Source: Gyrodactylus bullatarudis (lineage: Eukaryota; Platyhelminthes; Monogenea; Gyrodactylidea; Gyrodactylidae). From it: DNA of 64,000 nucleotides. How positions within the stretch are numbered: position 1 is the stretch's first letter; every line of letters starts with the position of its first letter. Of the stretch, positions 1 through 14,000 are shown in pieces. A model generated the notes under the pieces. The model was not told where the DNA came from. It saw nothing but the letters and a program-made list of their open reading frames with translations, and did not search any database. Both the position numbers and the translations under genes were made by a program. The DNA lies in contig SSNU01000135.1 in the NCBI GenBank assembly GCA_012064415.1, positions 62,001-126,000 on the forward strand, in the 5' to 3' direction.

Positions 1-1154
1 AAAAGAACCACATGTGCCACAGAGGGTTTTCTCTACTTTCTTTCTTTTTTAACTGGATAAATATACAGAAGGAGATTGCAAATTTCTATATTCCAAAGTA
101 ACTTTTCCTTTATACGCAAACAGGTATACACACACTTGTGTAATACATTGAAAAATTAGTTGGATAAGAGACAAGGGAGATCCCATGTCTCATTTATCTA
201 TCATGATTGACAAGGAGGAGAGAGATATTTATCAGATGCAACCGTTTGTCCTTCTTTTGCAGTAAACATGAAGCAGAACCATGCACGACTCAATTTTTTT
301 CAAATACATCTGACATGAACCTGTTAGAGATCCTTGTGAAGAGAAGGAAAATTTCAGCTCCAAGTCTGGAAAATCAATGATTCAATTGTTCACTATTGGT
401 GTATCTTTATATTAGAAACGTCTCAGACAAATACTCATTTATATATTTGTTATCGTGAATCTTATTTGAGTCTGCAGACTCCCTAGTAAACCAGGGAATC
501 TGTAAACTCGGTGTTCAGACTTCAATTTCCTTAATTTTTATTGATGTAGGCTCACTGATTATAATTATTGATTCTGAAGATTTTCTTAAGTTTCCAGATT
601 TACTGTAACCAGTGAATAACTAATTAAGCAATCTGAGTACCGAGTTTCTAGATTCCCTGGTTTCCCAAGACACTGTAACATGTATCCATTTTAAACCCAA
701 GAAGTAGAAGAGACAAAGGTGTTATAAATCAAAGGGAAATCTTATCTATAGATGAAATTAGTTAAAGACATAACCAAGAAATTTTTCTTTGTTAATCCTA
801 CACATTAAATTTTATTTCTCTTGCATGATTATTAGATGCAAGTTGGGGGAAAAATTATGTTTTCAGACTGAAATTAATAGTAATAGTAAAGCTAGAATTT
901 GTTTTTAAACATAACGAGAAAAGCTAAACATGCTTATACTGAAAAATTTACATGACAAATGTCTGAATGAATAAAATAAGTATGCTTTAAAAATGTCATA
1001 ATAAATAAAAAAACTTGTAAAAAATTGAAATTCATAATGTTGAATTCGAGGGTTGAGAAAACTTTCAACAAAGGAAAATATCCAATGATTGTGGTATCAT
1101 TTACAGAGAGACCATTCATAAATATAAAGTGTTAATACAGCATACATTACTCAC
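1..1154. other. Left edge, no exon recognised
   Basis: Apart from the small inverted-repeat element at 488-663 I recognise no coding exon here. The RhoGAP gene to the right is still open at its last visible exon (ending 1155 in phase 1 with a good GTGAGT donor). Its 3' end must lie in this stretch or beyond the window. Confidence 0.4.
488..663. repeat. Short inverted-repeat element (MITE-like)
   Basis: Two 25-bp arms face each other: 488-512 (beginning AAACCAGGGAATCT) and its near-perfect reverse complement at 639-663 (ending ATTCCCTGGTTT). They enclose about 125 bp without an ORF. The form is that of a non-autonomous DNA element. No clear target-site duplication is visible, so the superfamily cannot be assigned. 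Confidence 0.6.
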
Positions 1155-4100
1155 CATTCAAATCTTCTTCAAAATCCATTTTCTCGTTGCTCTCGTCAGA
1201 TCTTTCATTGTGCTGCGATAATGAATATTATATTTGAAATATTTATACATATTTATAATCTACCTAGTAGTAACTAGTGTATAAAAATATTTATGAAAAC
1301 AAGAGTGAGAAAAATATTCAATACACTACAATGTACAATGAAAATACAATATTCATTGAAAAAATGTAATGTTTATAAACTGAAAAAACAACCTTGATGG
1401 TTTTGCAGAGAGAGAGAGATTGATTGTAAGAAATCCAAAATAAGATTAAAAGAAACATTGATAAATACAACTGAAGATAGAACTAGACTAGTTAAAGAAA
1501 AAAATGCATGGTGTATAAGAATGAATCATTTATCTTGTAGTATTATTATTAGTGTTCCGAGAAATAAATAAGCTTGTGTGTTGAAAAATATACCATCGAG
1601 AGAGATAGATAGATTACAGACCGAAAATAAAAGAAACTTACCATGGTAATATAATTTTGGTTGTTTTTGTTGTAAAGCCCTTGATCACTATTCGAAGTGA
1701 TATTGAGGCTGATTGAATTGTCTCGAGATTCATCACCTGATATGAGTAATAAATTAGGTACCATAAAGCAAATTACAAATTATTATCAATTGTATTGTAT
1801 TATTAATTCAATAGAAAGAGTCTTGGATATTATTTTACAGTTTATTTTACTGTACCGTACTGTAGTAGTAAATATTATTACTGGTAGCAGTTATGAATTT
1901 TACCAATGTGACTCTTTACTCTCTGAATTAAGCCAAGTAAACACCCAACATAATTCAAGCCAACTGTTTTCTTCTACTTCTCTTTTCTCTTGAAGCAATC
2001 ATGGTAAACACGTTTTTTAGTAAACAAATTCATGATGATGAAATTAGGGCTTCAAATTACTCCAAAATTTAACATTTTTCTCTTGATTCTATCAATGATA
2101 TAGTACTATTTCGAACTGTATCAAACATTCCTGAGTAAATTCTGGGCTTTTTGGAATTTACATTTAGTATTAGATGATCATGTTACATAAAATAAAAATC
2201 AATAATTTATGGGAAGAATACATGCGTTTCCCTTGGATTAAAGTTCAACTTTTAGTAGATCTACTCCATCAGCTGAAATTGCTCAATGATTAACTTAATA
2301 GCCTGATAAACTGGACATGATAATTAGGACAAATTTTCTTGGATTTGATAAAAATATTAACAACTAACCAAAATCATATTTACTCTTTGGCGGTATGAGG
2401 AAATTTTTCAGATCATTCTCGGATAAATTCCGGTCATTGTCGATATTCACAGTTTGAGCAATCGTGGTGGGAGACTCTCTGCATAGGTCATCTTTTACTC
2501 TTTGATTTTCCGTCCCGACAATCATAACCTGTCAATATATATTTCATCATATTTTTAATCCCAGATCACACAGATTTATCTACAAACTATTTTCAAAAAC
2601 TATAATTCAGATGCTTATTCATTGTATTTTTTCTGCATTTATTTTGTATACATCATGCTCAGATTCAAATAATTAATTAAATAAATAAATAAAAAATTTT
2701 CTATCTAAAATCATATTTTAATGATTTTAAAAATGTATTCAAGAAGATGGAGAAAAAATACAAAATGATGGTGGATTAGGTAAATAGTTTGAGTTAATAT
2801 CTCTGAGGAATGAAGAGCTAATATGAATAAAAACACGCAAAAGTCTTGACGAAAAGAAATCAGTGAGATATGTAAGCGAATTTTGAAAGTGTTCAATATA
2901 GGTTTTTATATTACCTATACCCTAATCTTGATTCTTATAATCCATTAATCTCGATCTCAGGGCTTCATCCACGCTGGGTTCGCTGGTTAATAACCAGTGG
3001 GTATGCTTTTATCATTAAATACTATTCTGAAACACACTCCTCTTCTAAATATAAGCTCAGTATTTCCAGATGATTCATTGATAAGCCTTTCAGATTCTTA
3101 TTCTTGGTCTTTACTATTTTTAAACTATAAAAAAGAAAAATTTGCCTTTTTACATACGTATTTACATATCTTTATAATTAAATTTAAGGATTTATTTCCA
3201 AAAACAAAAAAGTTGGATATTCATTAAAGATTTGATATTCCAAATCAAGTCAGACATGCAATTATTAAATGACTATGGGTGATGCCTTTTTAAAATAATA
3301 GAGATTTGGATTTAACAAAAAGGCGAAATATTAAGAGTTTTGTTTTACCGATTTTTGTTCCAAGGTTTTTTGGTCAATAGTTTTTGTTATTAAAGGGTAT
3401 CATTTTTGTAAATTTGAAAAGTATATATAAAGGCTATGATTACACATTAAATTATAATTTTCGATATCGTTGGGGCTGGAGGGAGTGATCATTTAATTAA
3501 AAAGTTAATTAAAGGTTTCAAGTTAGCTAATATTGATTACCCAATTAATTTAATTTAGCATCGGGTCATCATCTAAAATTACTCTCACTATTACCCACAT
3601 AAAGTTGAGCAGAAAGAATTTAGCAATTCTGATTAATTAAAATTGACTATACAAGAGAATTTATAAAAAAAAGCTAATAAGAAAGCCTATAATTAAAAGG
3701 AGAGACGAGAAATACATTTTTAACAAAAGTTGCAATGCATACCTGCCAGACTTCATCGTTTAGTTCGTCTTTTGGTTTAATTTCGTCAATTTTCCCAATG
3801 AACGGATATGACATTTTTTTCTTTCTGAAACCTCCCTTATCAGCAGTATCGAGTGATTCGCTCTTTGAAGTTGCATTATTCGATTGACTAATATTAGTAA
3901 TGATACACGCAATTTCTTTTGCCAAAAGGGGTACATTTTTACAACCCAGGCTAGTTTGAGGAGAATCCTTTTCCCTCATCTTGACTGGACTTTCCTCTGT
4001 TAAATCCTGACGAGAAGTCTCTTTTGAGTTAGCTAACGATTCCCCTCGAGATCTTATTAGATTTGCTGCCAAGTCGAATAAGGATGAAGAGGGAGGTATG

Positions 4101-4918
4101 TGACTACTAGAACCGGAAGAGCTATTATTTCTAGTACAGTCGAGTAATACTCCAACTGACTCTCTTCGTGGAAGGACAGACTTTTTACTCTGAGTTGATT
4201 TACTGCTAGTCTTGCGTTGATTAGCTTCGATTATACTCTGGAATTCTTCTTCGAATATATCCTCGTAATAGTTGATGAGAATGGTCATGAGATGATTGAA
4301 AAATCCCTGGATTTTAAGGCCATGCGGACTAATGCAACATTTAAAGATGCATGGTCCAAAGATGATGCCTAAAGACTTGGATGACATCAAATTTTTTTTC
4401 TCATTCTTGAGAACATTGGATAGAAATTTAATCATAAAATTGAGGAGTAAGCAATTCTCAGATGGAATTCTCTTAATCAGGCTGATTAAACTTTCAATGC
4501 AACGCTTTTCTTCGTGATCAGGGAATATTTTGACAATTTCTGAAGTGTACTTCTCTGGAATAACACCATCCTTTAGTTCTCTGAGAAACAATTTAAGTAA
4601 TCCAGCAAGTGCATGAATATCGTAGCCGGGTTCCTCATTTTCATTGACAATTAATTCGTTACCGTTAGAGAGACGAAAAATGTTTTTATATTTTTCTATA
4701 AGTTTAGCACTTCCATTTACACGAAAAAGACCCTCTAAGCATAGGCCTTTATTTTCGATATATCGACAAATGTTGGCCACTATGAGAGGTACATTTGTCT
4801 TTTTATCGTGAACCAAGTAGGCTAAAGATCCTCCAAAAACAGCATTGGTTAGTGATTTCTTTTTAGCACTAGGACTTGTATTTATCTTTTTGATCCATTT
4901 ATCCATGATTATGGCCAA
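1155..4918 (-). CDS. FAM13-type RhoGAP protein, 3' end outside the window
   Basis: A Rho-family GTPase-activating protein. The first exon (4918-3743, 392 codons) holds the whole RhoGAP domain, about residues 28-220. The arginine finger is in GLFRVNG (Arg66), followed by the helix LLKLFLREL and the motif GIIFGP. FGGSL near the start, GLFRVNG, and NYYEDIFEEEF at the end of the domain fit the FAM13A/B family better than ARHGAP11 or ARHGAP19. A Ser-rich linker follows (about 240-330). Three more exons fit by phase and splice signals: 2528-2369, 1736-1642 and 1212-1155. They encode low-complexity acidic, Asn- and Ser-rich sequence, and the gene continues left. Intron 1 is 1.2 kb, unlike the tiny introns next door. 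It starts 133 bp from IMP4, head to head. The GAP activity call is firm. The FAM13 assignment and the small downstream exons are less so. Confidence 0.7.
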
Positions 4919-5051
4919 AAACGATAACCGGCGATCATGTCATTAACCTTGAGATTGAAAAACAAATTCAAATTCACGCCGGAAATCTTTACAAACACAA
5001 CAACACAAAAAACTTTGTTGTGGCGCAGCAATCATTTAATTTCCAGAAAAC
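4919..5051. promoter_or_regulatory. Shared 133-bp divergent promoter (RhoGAP / IMP4)
   Basis: Only 133 bp separate the two start codons, which face away from each other, so both 5' UTRs and both core promoters must fit here. I see no clear TATA box. Bidirectional use is inferred from geometry alone. Confidence 0.5.
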
Positions 5052-6063
5052 ATGGTAAGTTATATTTTCTTGATTTTTAGCTTAAACAACAAGCTCGAAT
5101 CAAAAGGGAATTTATATATCGCCGTTCTATCGAAGAGAAAGAACAGAAACGCTTGAAAAGAAACGCAGAGATTAAAGAAGCTATTGCCTCAGGCAAAAAA
5201 ATTTCTCGTGAACTTCAAGACGACGCTTTGGCCATTAATGAAGAACTCGATTACGAGACGAACAATGTAGACCACGTTTTAAATAATGAAGATGACGAGT
5301 ATTTTAACGCGGGAAAAGAGAATCCTGTTGTTGTTGTCAGTACTTCACGTGACCCCAGCACTAAACTCCAGGAATTTTCAAAAGAATTTCGTTTCCTAAT
5401 TCCCAATGCTCAAAAGATCAATAGAGGTGCTTATAAAATAAAGGAACTTGTAGATTCCTGCCTGCGCCATGGCGTAACAGACATAGTTATGTTAAATGAA
5501 ACCCGTGGTGTTCCAGACAGTCTTCAGATCAGTCATTTGCCTTACGGACCAACAGCCATATTTTCATTATTTAATGTCACAATTAAGGATAAAATATCAG
5601 ACGAAGAAAGCAAAGGAAAGAAATGCTCACAAAGTTTTCCTCATCAAATATTCAAAGGTTTAAATACAAAGCTCGGTCTCAGAGTTCGATCAATTCTAAA
5701 ACACTTATTCCCAGTTCCAAATGAAGAATCTAAAAGACTTATAACATGGTTTGAGGAGAATGATGTTATTCGTGTTCGTCATCATTCTTACAAATACAAT
5801 AATAAACAATTAATTGTTGAAGAGAATGGGCCCCGTTTTGATATGAAATGTAAGTCTCAATCAGGCGATATATCTCTTCAAATAATAATTAGCTCTTTAT
5901 AATTCAAGTGTACAAGATTTGGAGAGCTCCTCTTAATGATGAAAAGACAGCCGAGGTTGAATGGGTATTCAGACCTTACATGAATACAACCTTTAAAAGG
6001 AGATTTCTCAGCGAGGAAAAGAAGGAAATTGTTGATGCAGAAAAAGACGATGATGAAGAATAA
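5052..6063 (+). CDS. IMP4: U3 snoRNP protein IMP4 (Brix domain)
   Basis: Component of the Mpp10-Imp3-Imp4 complex of the small-subunit processome, needed in the nucleolus for early 18S rRNA cleavages. Three exons: 5052-5054 (the ATG alone), 5081-5849 and 5909-6063; 308 residues, against about 290 in human. The one-codon first exon is supported because joining it to exon 2 gives MLKQQARIKREFIY, which matches the conserved IMP4 start; exon 2 has no suitable Met there. Family marks are TSRDPS, GVTDIVMLNE, SHLPYGPTA, LKHLFPVP and RVRHHSYK. After the second intron, YKIW and EVEWVFRPYMNT reproduce the conserved C-terminus. The first intron is only 26 nt (5055-5080), the second 59 nt. Its stop lies 35 bp from the stop of the convergent SDR39U1. 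Confidence 0.93.
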
Positions 6064-6098
6064 GTCAACTTTTTATTTTGAGTCAAAAATATATGTTA

Positions 6099-7091
6099 TT
6101 ATAAGTTATTCAATGCAGTTTTTATGTCAGTATACTTGAATTTGAATCCATTATCTGTGCAAACTTTGGGCATGACATTCGGTCCTTCCAATATTAAATC
6201 TGCCCTTTCCTTCCCCATAAGAGTACTGATAACGAATCCAGGAGTGTGGAATACATTTTTCATGGGCGCATTCAAAACTTCTCCATAAGCATAGGTAAAT
6301 TCCTTGTATTTTATGCTAGACGGTGCAACACAGTTTACTGGAAATGGTCTCATTTTGTTTTCATCGTAAACTTTATCGAATTTACCTTCCAATGTATACT
6401 AATTTATCAATAAAATGGAATTAAAATACATACTTTGAATATCTCCAATAAGTCTGACATATGGATCCAGGGAAACCATTGATTTCCATCCCCTACTGGG
6501 CCTCCAAAACCAAGCTTAAAAGGTAAGTAGAGCTGTTTTAATACAGGACTATCCTTGTCAATAACAACCCCAATGCGAAAGGCAAAACTTCGAGATTTAT
6601 CACTCTTTACATTCACACTTTTTTCCCATTCAGCACACAGATTTGACATGTACGACTTGTGTTCTAAAGACGAAAATTCATCATATACATTTTCCCTGGA
6701 TGATTCATAAATACCAACTGCAGAAGCATTTATGTAGTACTTAATTTTCTCATCAGTTAGCGAACTCAACAGAGATGATGTATATATTCTACTCGACTTG
6801 ACTTCTTTAAGAAAATCATTATACTTTCTAAAATAATCCATTACTTGATTACTATAAAATTTACCCAGTGAATTGAGATAAACTTATGTCGCCAATATTC
6901 CGTCCACTTAGATTGATGATGACATCAGTTGAGCTAGGAATGCCATTCCTCTCTATATCATTCCAAGTTATTATTTTCTTAGATGGACTAGGTTTACGGG
7001 ATATCACAGTAATTTCATGGCCCAACGCTTGTAAACAATTATTTAGCCTCGTCCCAACTAGACCAGTGCCGCCGCCTAGTAAAATCTTCAT
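6099..7091 (-). CDS. SDR39U1: Epimerase-family NAD(P)-binding protein SDR39U1
   Basis: Extended short-chain dehydrogenase of the SDR39U1/YfcH family. The in vivo substrate is unknown in animals. Three exons: 7091-6865, 6827-6434 and 6398-6099; 306 residues against about 293 in human. The start MKILLGGGTGLVG holds the Rossmann glycine motif. Further matches are SRKPSPS, the motif INASAVGIY at the catalytic-Ser/Tyr position, FRIGVVI, LPFKLGFGGPVGDG, FPWIHMSDL, VNCVAPSS and LILEGPNVMPK. The introns are 37 nt (6828-6864) and 35 nt (6399-6433); both restore frame and family alignment. Exon 1 cannot be read through into exon 2 because it stops just inside intron 1. Transcribed toward IMP4. Confidence 0.92.
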
Positions 7092-7521
7092 TTTTATCGG
7101 GTAAGTATTACTTCCGAAATAAGAAAATATTATAGAATTTTATTGAATATTTTGAATCAGCTACTTGGATAAAGACTAGTTATTCAACATGAATTAACAA
7201 TCTAGTTTAAATTAATACACAGCGAAAAATTTAGTTTTAATTATGTTTTGTTAACAGTTAACTTGACACAATTGTGAATCCAAACAGGCAACTTTAGCTA
7301 TGACACAGGCTTTGAGAAACTAGAATTGTGAAGAAAAACAAGACTACTTTATTGGTATGACAATAGCCTGTAAGAGTACTCATTGAGTATTACTCAACAA
7401 TGTTAAAATTCAATTCTATAAATGATATCTGTATGAATATGATTAAAATTTATATTCTTGAACATTATTTTAGTTTTACAATAAGAAAATATAATTCTAT
7501 AAAATTTTCATAATGGGTTTA
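7092..7521. other. Intergenic: SDR39U1 promoter and RBBP4 3' region
   Basis: A 430-bp AT-rich gap between two minus-strand genes in the same direction. It must hold the 3' UTR of RBBP4 and the promoter of SDR39U1. No ORF, repeat or RNA gene recognised. Confidence 0.4.
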
Positions 7522-8887
<1,366 letters not shown>

Positions 8888-9024
8888 CTTTGGGTTGGAA
8901 ATTGAGAAATAAGACAATCAAAACAAATTTAAACAATTTCCGAACTTTCAACTGGATAAGTACACATCATTGTTTTAATTTACATAATTGAATTTAAACT
9001 TCAATTCGAATCTCAAATTTCATC
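8888..9024. promoter_or_regulatory. Shared 137-bp divergent promoter (RBBP4 / importin alpha)
   Basis: The start codons of RBBP4 (minus) and importin alpha (plus) are 137 bp apart. AT-rich, no TATA box recognised. Co-regulation is an inference from spacing. Confidence 0.45.
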
Positions 9025-10651
9025 ATGGATAGGTCTCGTATGTTCAAAAATCTTAGCAAGGATGCCGACGTAAATTAAAAATTTTGTGATCTTTTCTTAC
9101 AGTGTATGCGACGACGTCGTAATGACCAATCTATTGAGCTAAGAAAGTTGAAAAAAGAACAAAACCTCAACAAGAAACGTAACATAAATATTGCCAACGA
9201 CGTGGAAAATGTCGATCCTAAAGCTACTAAAAATGTAAATTTAAATTCATAACTTCAATTAGGTTAGTTATGCTGATTTGGTGAAACGAATGCAATCATC
9301 TGATCCAGAAGAAAAGTTTACCGCAACTCAGCAATCTAGACAAGCCCTATCCCAGCCGAATGCTCCTCCAATTGACGAGTTTGTTAAACTTGGTGCTGTA
9401 AAGATACTGATAAAAAATCTCTCTGACAGTCAACCTGTCTTATTCGAGACTGCTTGGGCTTTAACTAATATTGCTTCTGGATCTTCTGAGAATACTCTTG
9501 AGGTTGTCAAGCACGGAGCTGTTCCTAAATTGATCGAACTACTCTCACATGATAACGAAGCAGTTGTTGACCAGTGCGTTTGGGCTCTCGGCAACATTGC
9601 TGGTGACTGTGCTGAACTGAGAAATTATGTCATTGAACAAAAAGTCATTCCTCCCACGATTGCATTTCTCAAAAAGACTTACAAAAACGTGTCAGTTGTA
9701 AAAAATGTTGCATGGATGCTTTCCAATCTTTTGAGACACAAGAAACCATCACCTGCAAAGAAAGTCCTCTTGGAACTGTTGCCAGTTTTCAAGGATTTGC
9801 TGAAATATCGTGAAAGTCAAGATGTTGTTGCTGATTCTGCCTGGGCAATCAGTTATGCCTCTGATTCCTCTCACAACTTTGCTGATTGTCTTATTGAAAG
9901 TGGCATCCTTAAAGAAATAACTCCTCTTCTCTACTCCAAAGAGCCTAAATTCATTCATCCAAGTCTCAGAATTTTCGGCAACCTCGTCATTGGCGAAGAT
10001 CAGCAAACTCAACTAGTTATCGAGTACAACTTTTTGCCAGCCCTCAAGGATCTCCTCTGCAATCAAAATAGGGTCAACATGATCAAGGAAGTTTGCTGGT
10101 TGCTATCCAACATTGCTGCTGGTACGATAGAGCAGAAACAACTTCTCATCGAACTTGATTTTATCCGCCCCGTCTTTCATCTCATGGAAAAGGGCGAATT
10201 CAAAGTTAGAAAAGAGGCTTGCTGGTGCATAAGCAACTTTATCTACAGTGCAAGCAAGTCACAAGTCATGTACACGATCGAGCATGGTGCCATTCGAGCA
10301 ATTTCCTCTGCCTTGACTTTGAACGATACTAAAATGGTTGAATTGGCCATCGATACTCTCCAAGCTATATTCGAGTTTGCCATCCAGAATGGAATCAAAG
10401 ATCAAATAATTGACCAATTCGAAGAATGCCAAGGTCAAGATCAAATGGAAAAACTGCAATCTCACGCAGACGTCGGAGTCTATCAGAAGGTTGTCAAGTT
10501 CCTCGAAAACTTTTTGGACTATGAAGATGTCAACGCTACTGAAGATGAACAGATTGCAGCTGAATCAGGTGGAACCATTCCACAATTCGCACCTGCCGGG
10601 GACAATCTTAAGTTTTCAGTTCCTACCGAGAACAAAGATTATGACTTTTAG
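9025..10651 (+). CDS. KPNA: Importin subunit alpha (karyopherin alpha)
   Basis: Adaptor that binds classical nuclear localisation signals and hands cargo to importin beta. Exons 9025-9069, 9103-9234 and 9263-10651; 521 residues, the normal family length. The N-terminal importin-beta-binding domain (residues 1-50) is assembled across exons 1 and 2: RMFKNLSKDAD, then MRRRRNDQSIELRKLKKEQ and KKRNI. Armadillo repeats fill most of exon 3, with the typical Trp/Asn ladder of the NLS groove (ETAWALTNIASG, DQCVWALGNIAGD, VAWMLSNLLR, DSAWAISYASD, EVCWLLSNIAAG, EACWCISNF). The C-terminal acidic stretch is present. Introns are 33 nt (9070-9102) and 28 nt (9235-9262). AATAAA at 10801-10806 is a likely poly(A) signal. 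Which of the alpha clades it belongs to is not settled. Confidence 0.95.
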
Positions 10652-11007
10652 GCTCTTTTTCCTTCCCAGAATTACTTATAGATTATTTAAATACCAAAGA
10701 TAGTAATCAGATTACTACCTATTTGCATTCTAAACTCTCTTTTGACTCTGTCCTTATGTGTTTGTAAACCAACCCAAGTTTGTATGTCCTTGAAAGCAAA
10801 AATAAAATATTTCGATCAAAATATCAAGTATTGATGCATTTTTACATTGTTTTATTTACAAACTTGAGAATTGCTATTGTTCTCAATAATAAAATTCGAT
10901 TAAGGGATAATAATAATAAATAAATAAAGATATTTCATCATTGCACATTGTAAATTAATATCTATAGCAAAATTTCATGGTTGAGTTGAAAAAAAAACAA
11001 AGGCAAG

Positions 11008-14000
11008 TCAGTTATAGGTCAAATTACTGGCCATTGTATTACATTTGACTAGGTTGTTATGATAACTGGAAGGTGCATTGTTGTTGGGATACATGTTTTG
11101 TTGTGTTGATGGATTGATTTGGTTAGCTTCGGTGTATCCGTTGCTATCTGTGATGAGACTGTAGCCTTGATTACCAAGGGATTGTATTCCCGACTGTGAG
11201 GAGAGACATGAACCATTTTGATTAGTCATGGGAAAAAAGGATCCATTGTTAATAGCTGATAGTCCGTTTGAATCGTTGTTTGATTGAAAATTGGTTGTGG
11301 GCAAGAGCTGATTTCTGTTGTCAAATCCTTTAGCTAAGGTTAGAATAACATCAAGTTACTTTCAAGTAGACATACAAATAATAAATAGATTACTTACGAT
11401 ATGATGAAGATTGTTTACTGCGTATCATGCCGAGACTACAAAAGATTGTAATAACAAGCATGAGAGCCAGATAGAGGAGAGCACATCCAACCACAATGGC
11501 GACCATTTTCGACATTCTTGAATGAGAATCTCTATTTATTCTTCGATAGTAGACATTTTCAGCTGATAAAGTTAAAGGATTAGAATAAATCAGGAATAAG
11601 TCAATAAGATAATAAACTTACTAAGTACAGTTACATTTACATCTGCAGTATCCTGGAAGCCGAATGAATTGGTAGTTTCACATCGGTAAACTCCCGAATC
11701 ATCAAGGGTAGCTTGTGATTTTTTGAATGTTCCATTCAGGAATACGTGAATTTTCTCATCATAACTGATGGAAGTTTTACTTGTAAAAGAATGATTCCTA
11801 AAGATCCAGGAGACCTGAGGCTTTGGCAGTCCACCAGCTTCACAATTCAAAAGGATATCAGAGCCAATTTTGACATAGGTTTCCTCAGAAATTTTCTTAA
11901 TCTTGGGTGTTTCGCCCACAATCACCTTGATGACTTTGGTGACTCGACCATTCTTGTAGTCTGTCACGGCTTCACAGCGATAGTCACCGGAAAAGCTTTC
12001 ATCGACACTATCGATATGATATGGGTATTCGTGAGTGCCAATTTTGGAGCCGAGAAGATTCTTATTAGCATCGTACCATTTCATGTTGACATTTCCGTAG
12101 CCGGTTACCTGACAGGGAATAAGACCTGGCTTGCCATGTTCGAGAAAGACGACACCACCCTTTGGCTCTTCTATCCTCAACTTGGCCTTGATGACAAGGT
12201 CGAAAGAATTTCCCGTGATTTCATTTGAAATGCCATCAATTTTTATGGAGCAATTGTATTGGCCCTGGTCTCTGACATGAAGCTGTGATCGGAGGAGCCG
12301 ATTATTTGTCTCACCAGCCAAAAAATGGCCATCCTTGATTGGAAAAAAGGGAAGAGATGATAATTATGAATAGGATTAAAAATTGTTCGTGCAAAAAGTA
12401 CCTTGAACCATTGAATAAGAGATCCAGGATCGGGAAGTTGAGCTGTGGTGCAGAGCCACTCTAGTTTTTCATTTTCATCCTTTTCCAAGTACTCATGGAT
12501 AGCGTCAATGATTGGTTTGTCTAGAATAATATTTTCACATGAGAAAGATATACCAAATGAGAAAAATTTTCATGTTCTAATATAGATGAACCCGATTCTG
12601 CAAAAATCTTGAACGTACACTGAATTTTTCAGAAAATTATCATATCTTAATTTCAGTGATAAATTATCACTGATAATCTATCGGAAAAGTCACACAAATC
12701 GTAGTAAAATTCATTCAAAATCTATTGGTGCATATTTAAAAATAATATCAATCAGAACAAAATTAAAAACTAGGATTTTTTATCGAATGAGCCGAGAAAG
12801 TTGTAACTTTTTGCATACGTAAATAGTGCGGGAAAAAACGAGGAAAAATCAAGAAGAGGGAATGATTTCTCTTCATTCATGTGTATATCCTTTTGATTTT
12901 TGTTGGGATTATTAATCATGATGATTGTCTAGTTTAGAAAATAACAACTGTACACTGTTGATGAGGATTTTGTATTTGGTTACCAGGAGTGTATTTTTAT
13001 ATATGAGAAAGGGAACAAAAGGATATATATTCATATTTGCCTAATTTCAGCATTTATCTTAACACAAATCTACGTTGTACAAAAATGTACGATAAAAAAA
13101 GTATCAGAGCATTTTTATGCAAAGAATGATTTTGATTAATGTTTCAAATGTCAAATGTGTGTTATCACTTTTTAGGTTATTATTGCCCGTGAAAATTCCT
13201 TGCTATTTATAAATAATAAATCTTGGTGTAGTGAGAAAAATACCAACTCTGAAATGTTTGTTGGCTATCATTTGTCAGCTCTTACATTTGACCGAATTTG
13301 GGATTTTGAGGGAGTAAGTAAGACTTCAGCGATTTCCCCTAATAACCCTTTTTAGTTGGTATTCATTTACCATGAAGACGAAGAAATAGAAACTTGGATT
13401 GGACCAATGAGAAGCAAGATTACGTGTTAAAATGTAAAGACGACAAAAATGAAGCCAACTAGAAATTTTTTTGCTACGAACATGGTAGAAGATTTTATGA
13501 AAATTGGTAGAGTAGTTTGGACGTCCATAAGCTCCCAAAATCAAATTTTATTTTGTAATAATATAGATTTAGAATCTAGATACGAAAAAGTTTTTTCATG
13601 TTTCTCATCTACTTAACGATTAACGATATATTTTGAGTCCTTATCGTCTCGATAGAGTTGTTCTGGTCAACTACAAAGATAGGTGAATCAATGAATTTGT
13701 ATACTTTAGGGTCATCAGTCATAAACAAATTGCTCAGCATAATAATAATAATGATGTAAACAGATAGGAGAATTTATTGACTGTATTGACTCATACATAT
13801 GAATGCATACATCTCTGGGATATGAAATGAAAAAAGGGCCGTTGAAATGCAGAAAAATAAGAGAGAATTCTTGAATATACACACACAAATTGAGTGGAGA
13901 TATTTTCAATTAATCAAATTATTCTTGCCAAAGGGAGAATGAGTACACAGGAGAAAAGAATATTTGAGCAGTAGATAGAGAGTACGTAGAAGGGATCAAT

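Noticed and set aside
1697..1993. 98-codon plus-strand open frame
   Set aside because: It overlaps a minus-strand exon of the RhoGAP gene, has no family resemblance and no splice or start context.
6841..6864. A 13-nt intron in SDR39U1
   Set aside because: It would also restore frame, but 13 nt is below any plausible spliceosomal size. The 37-nt choice gives a better match to the family at the junction.
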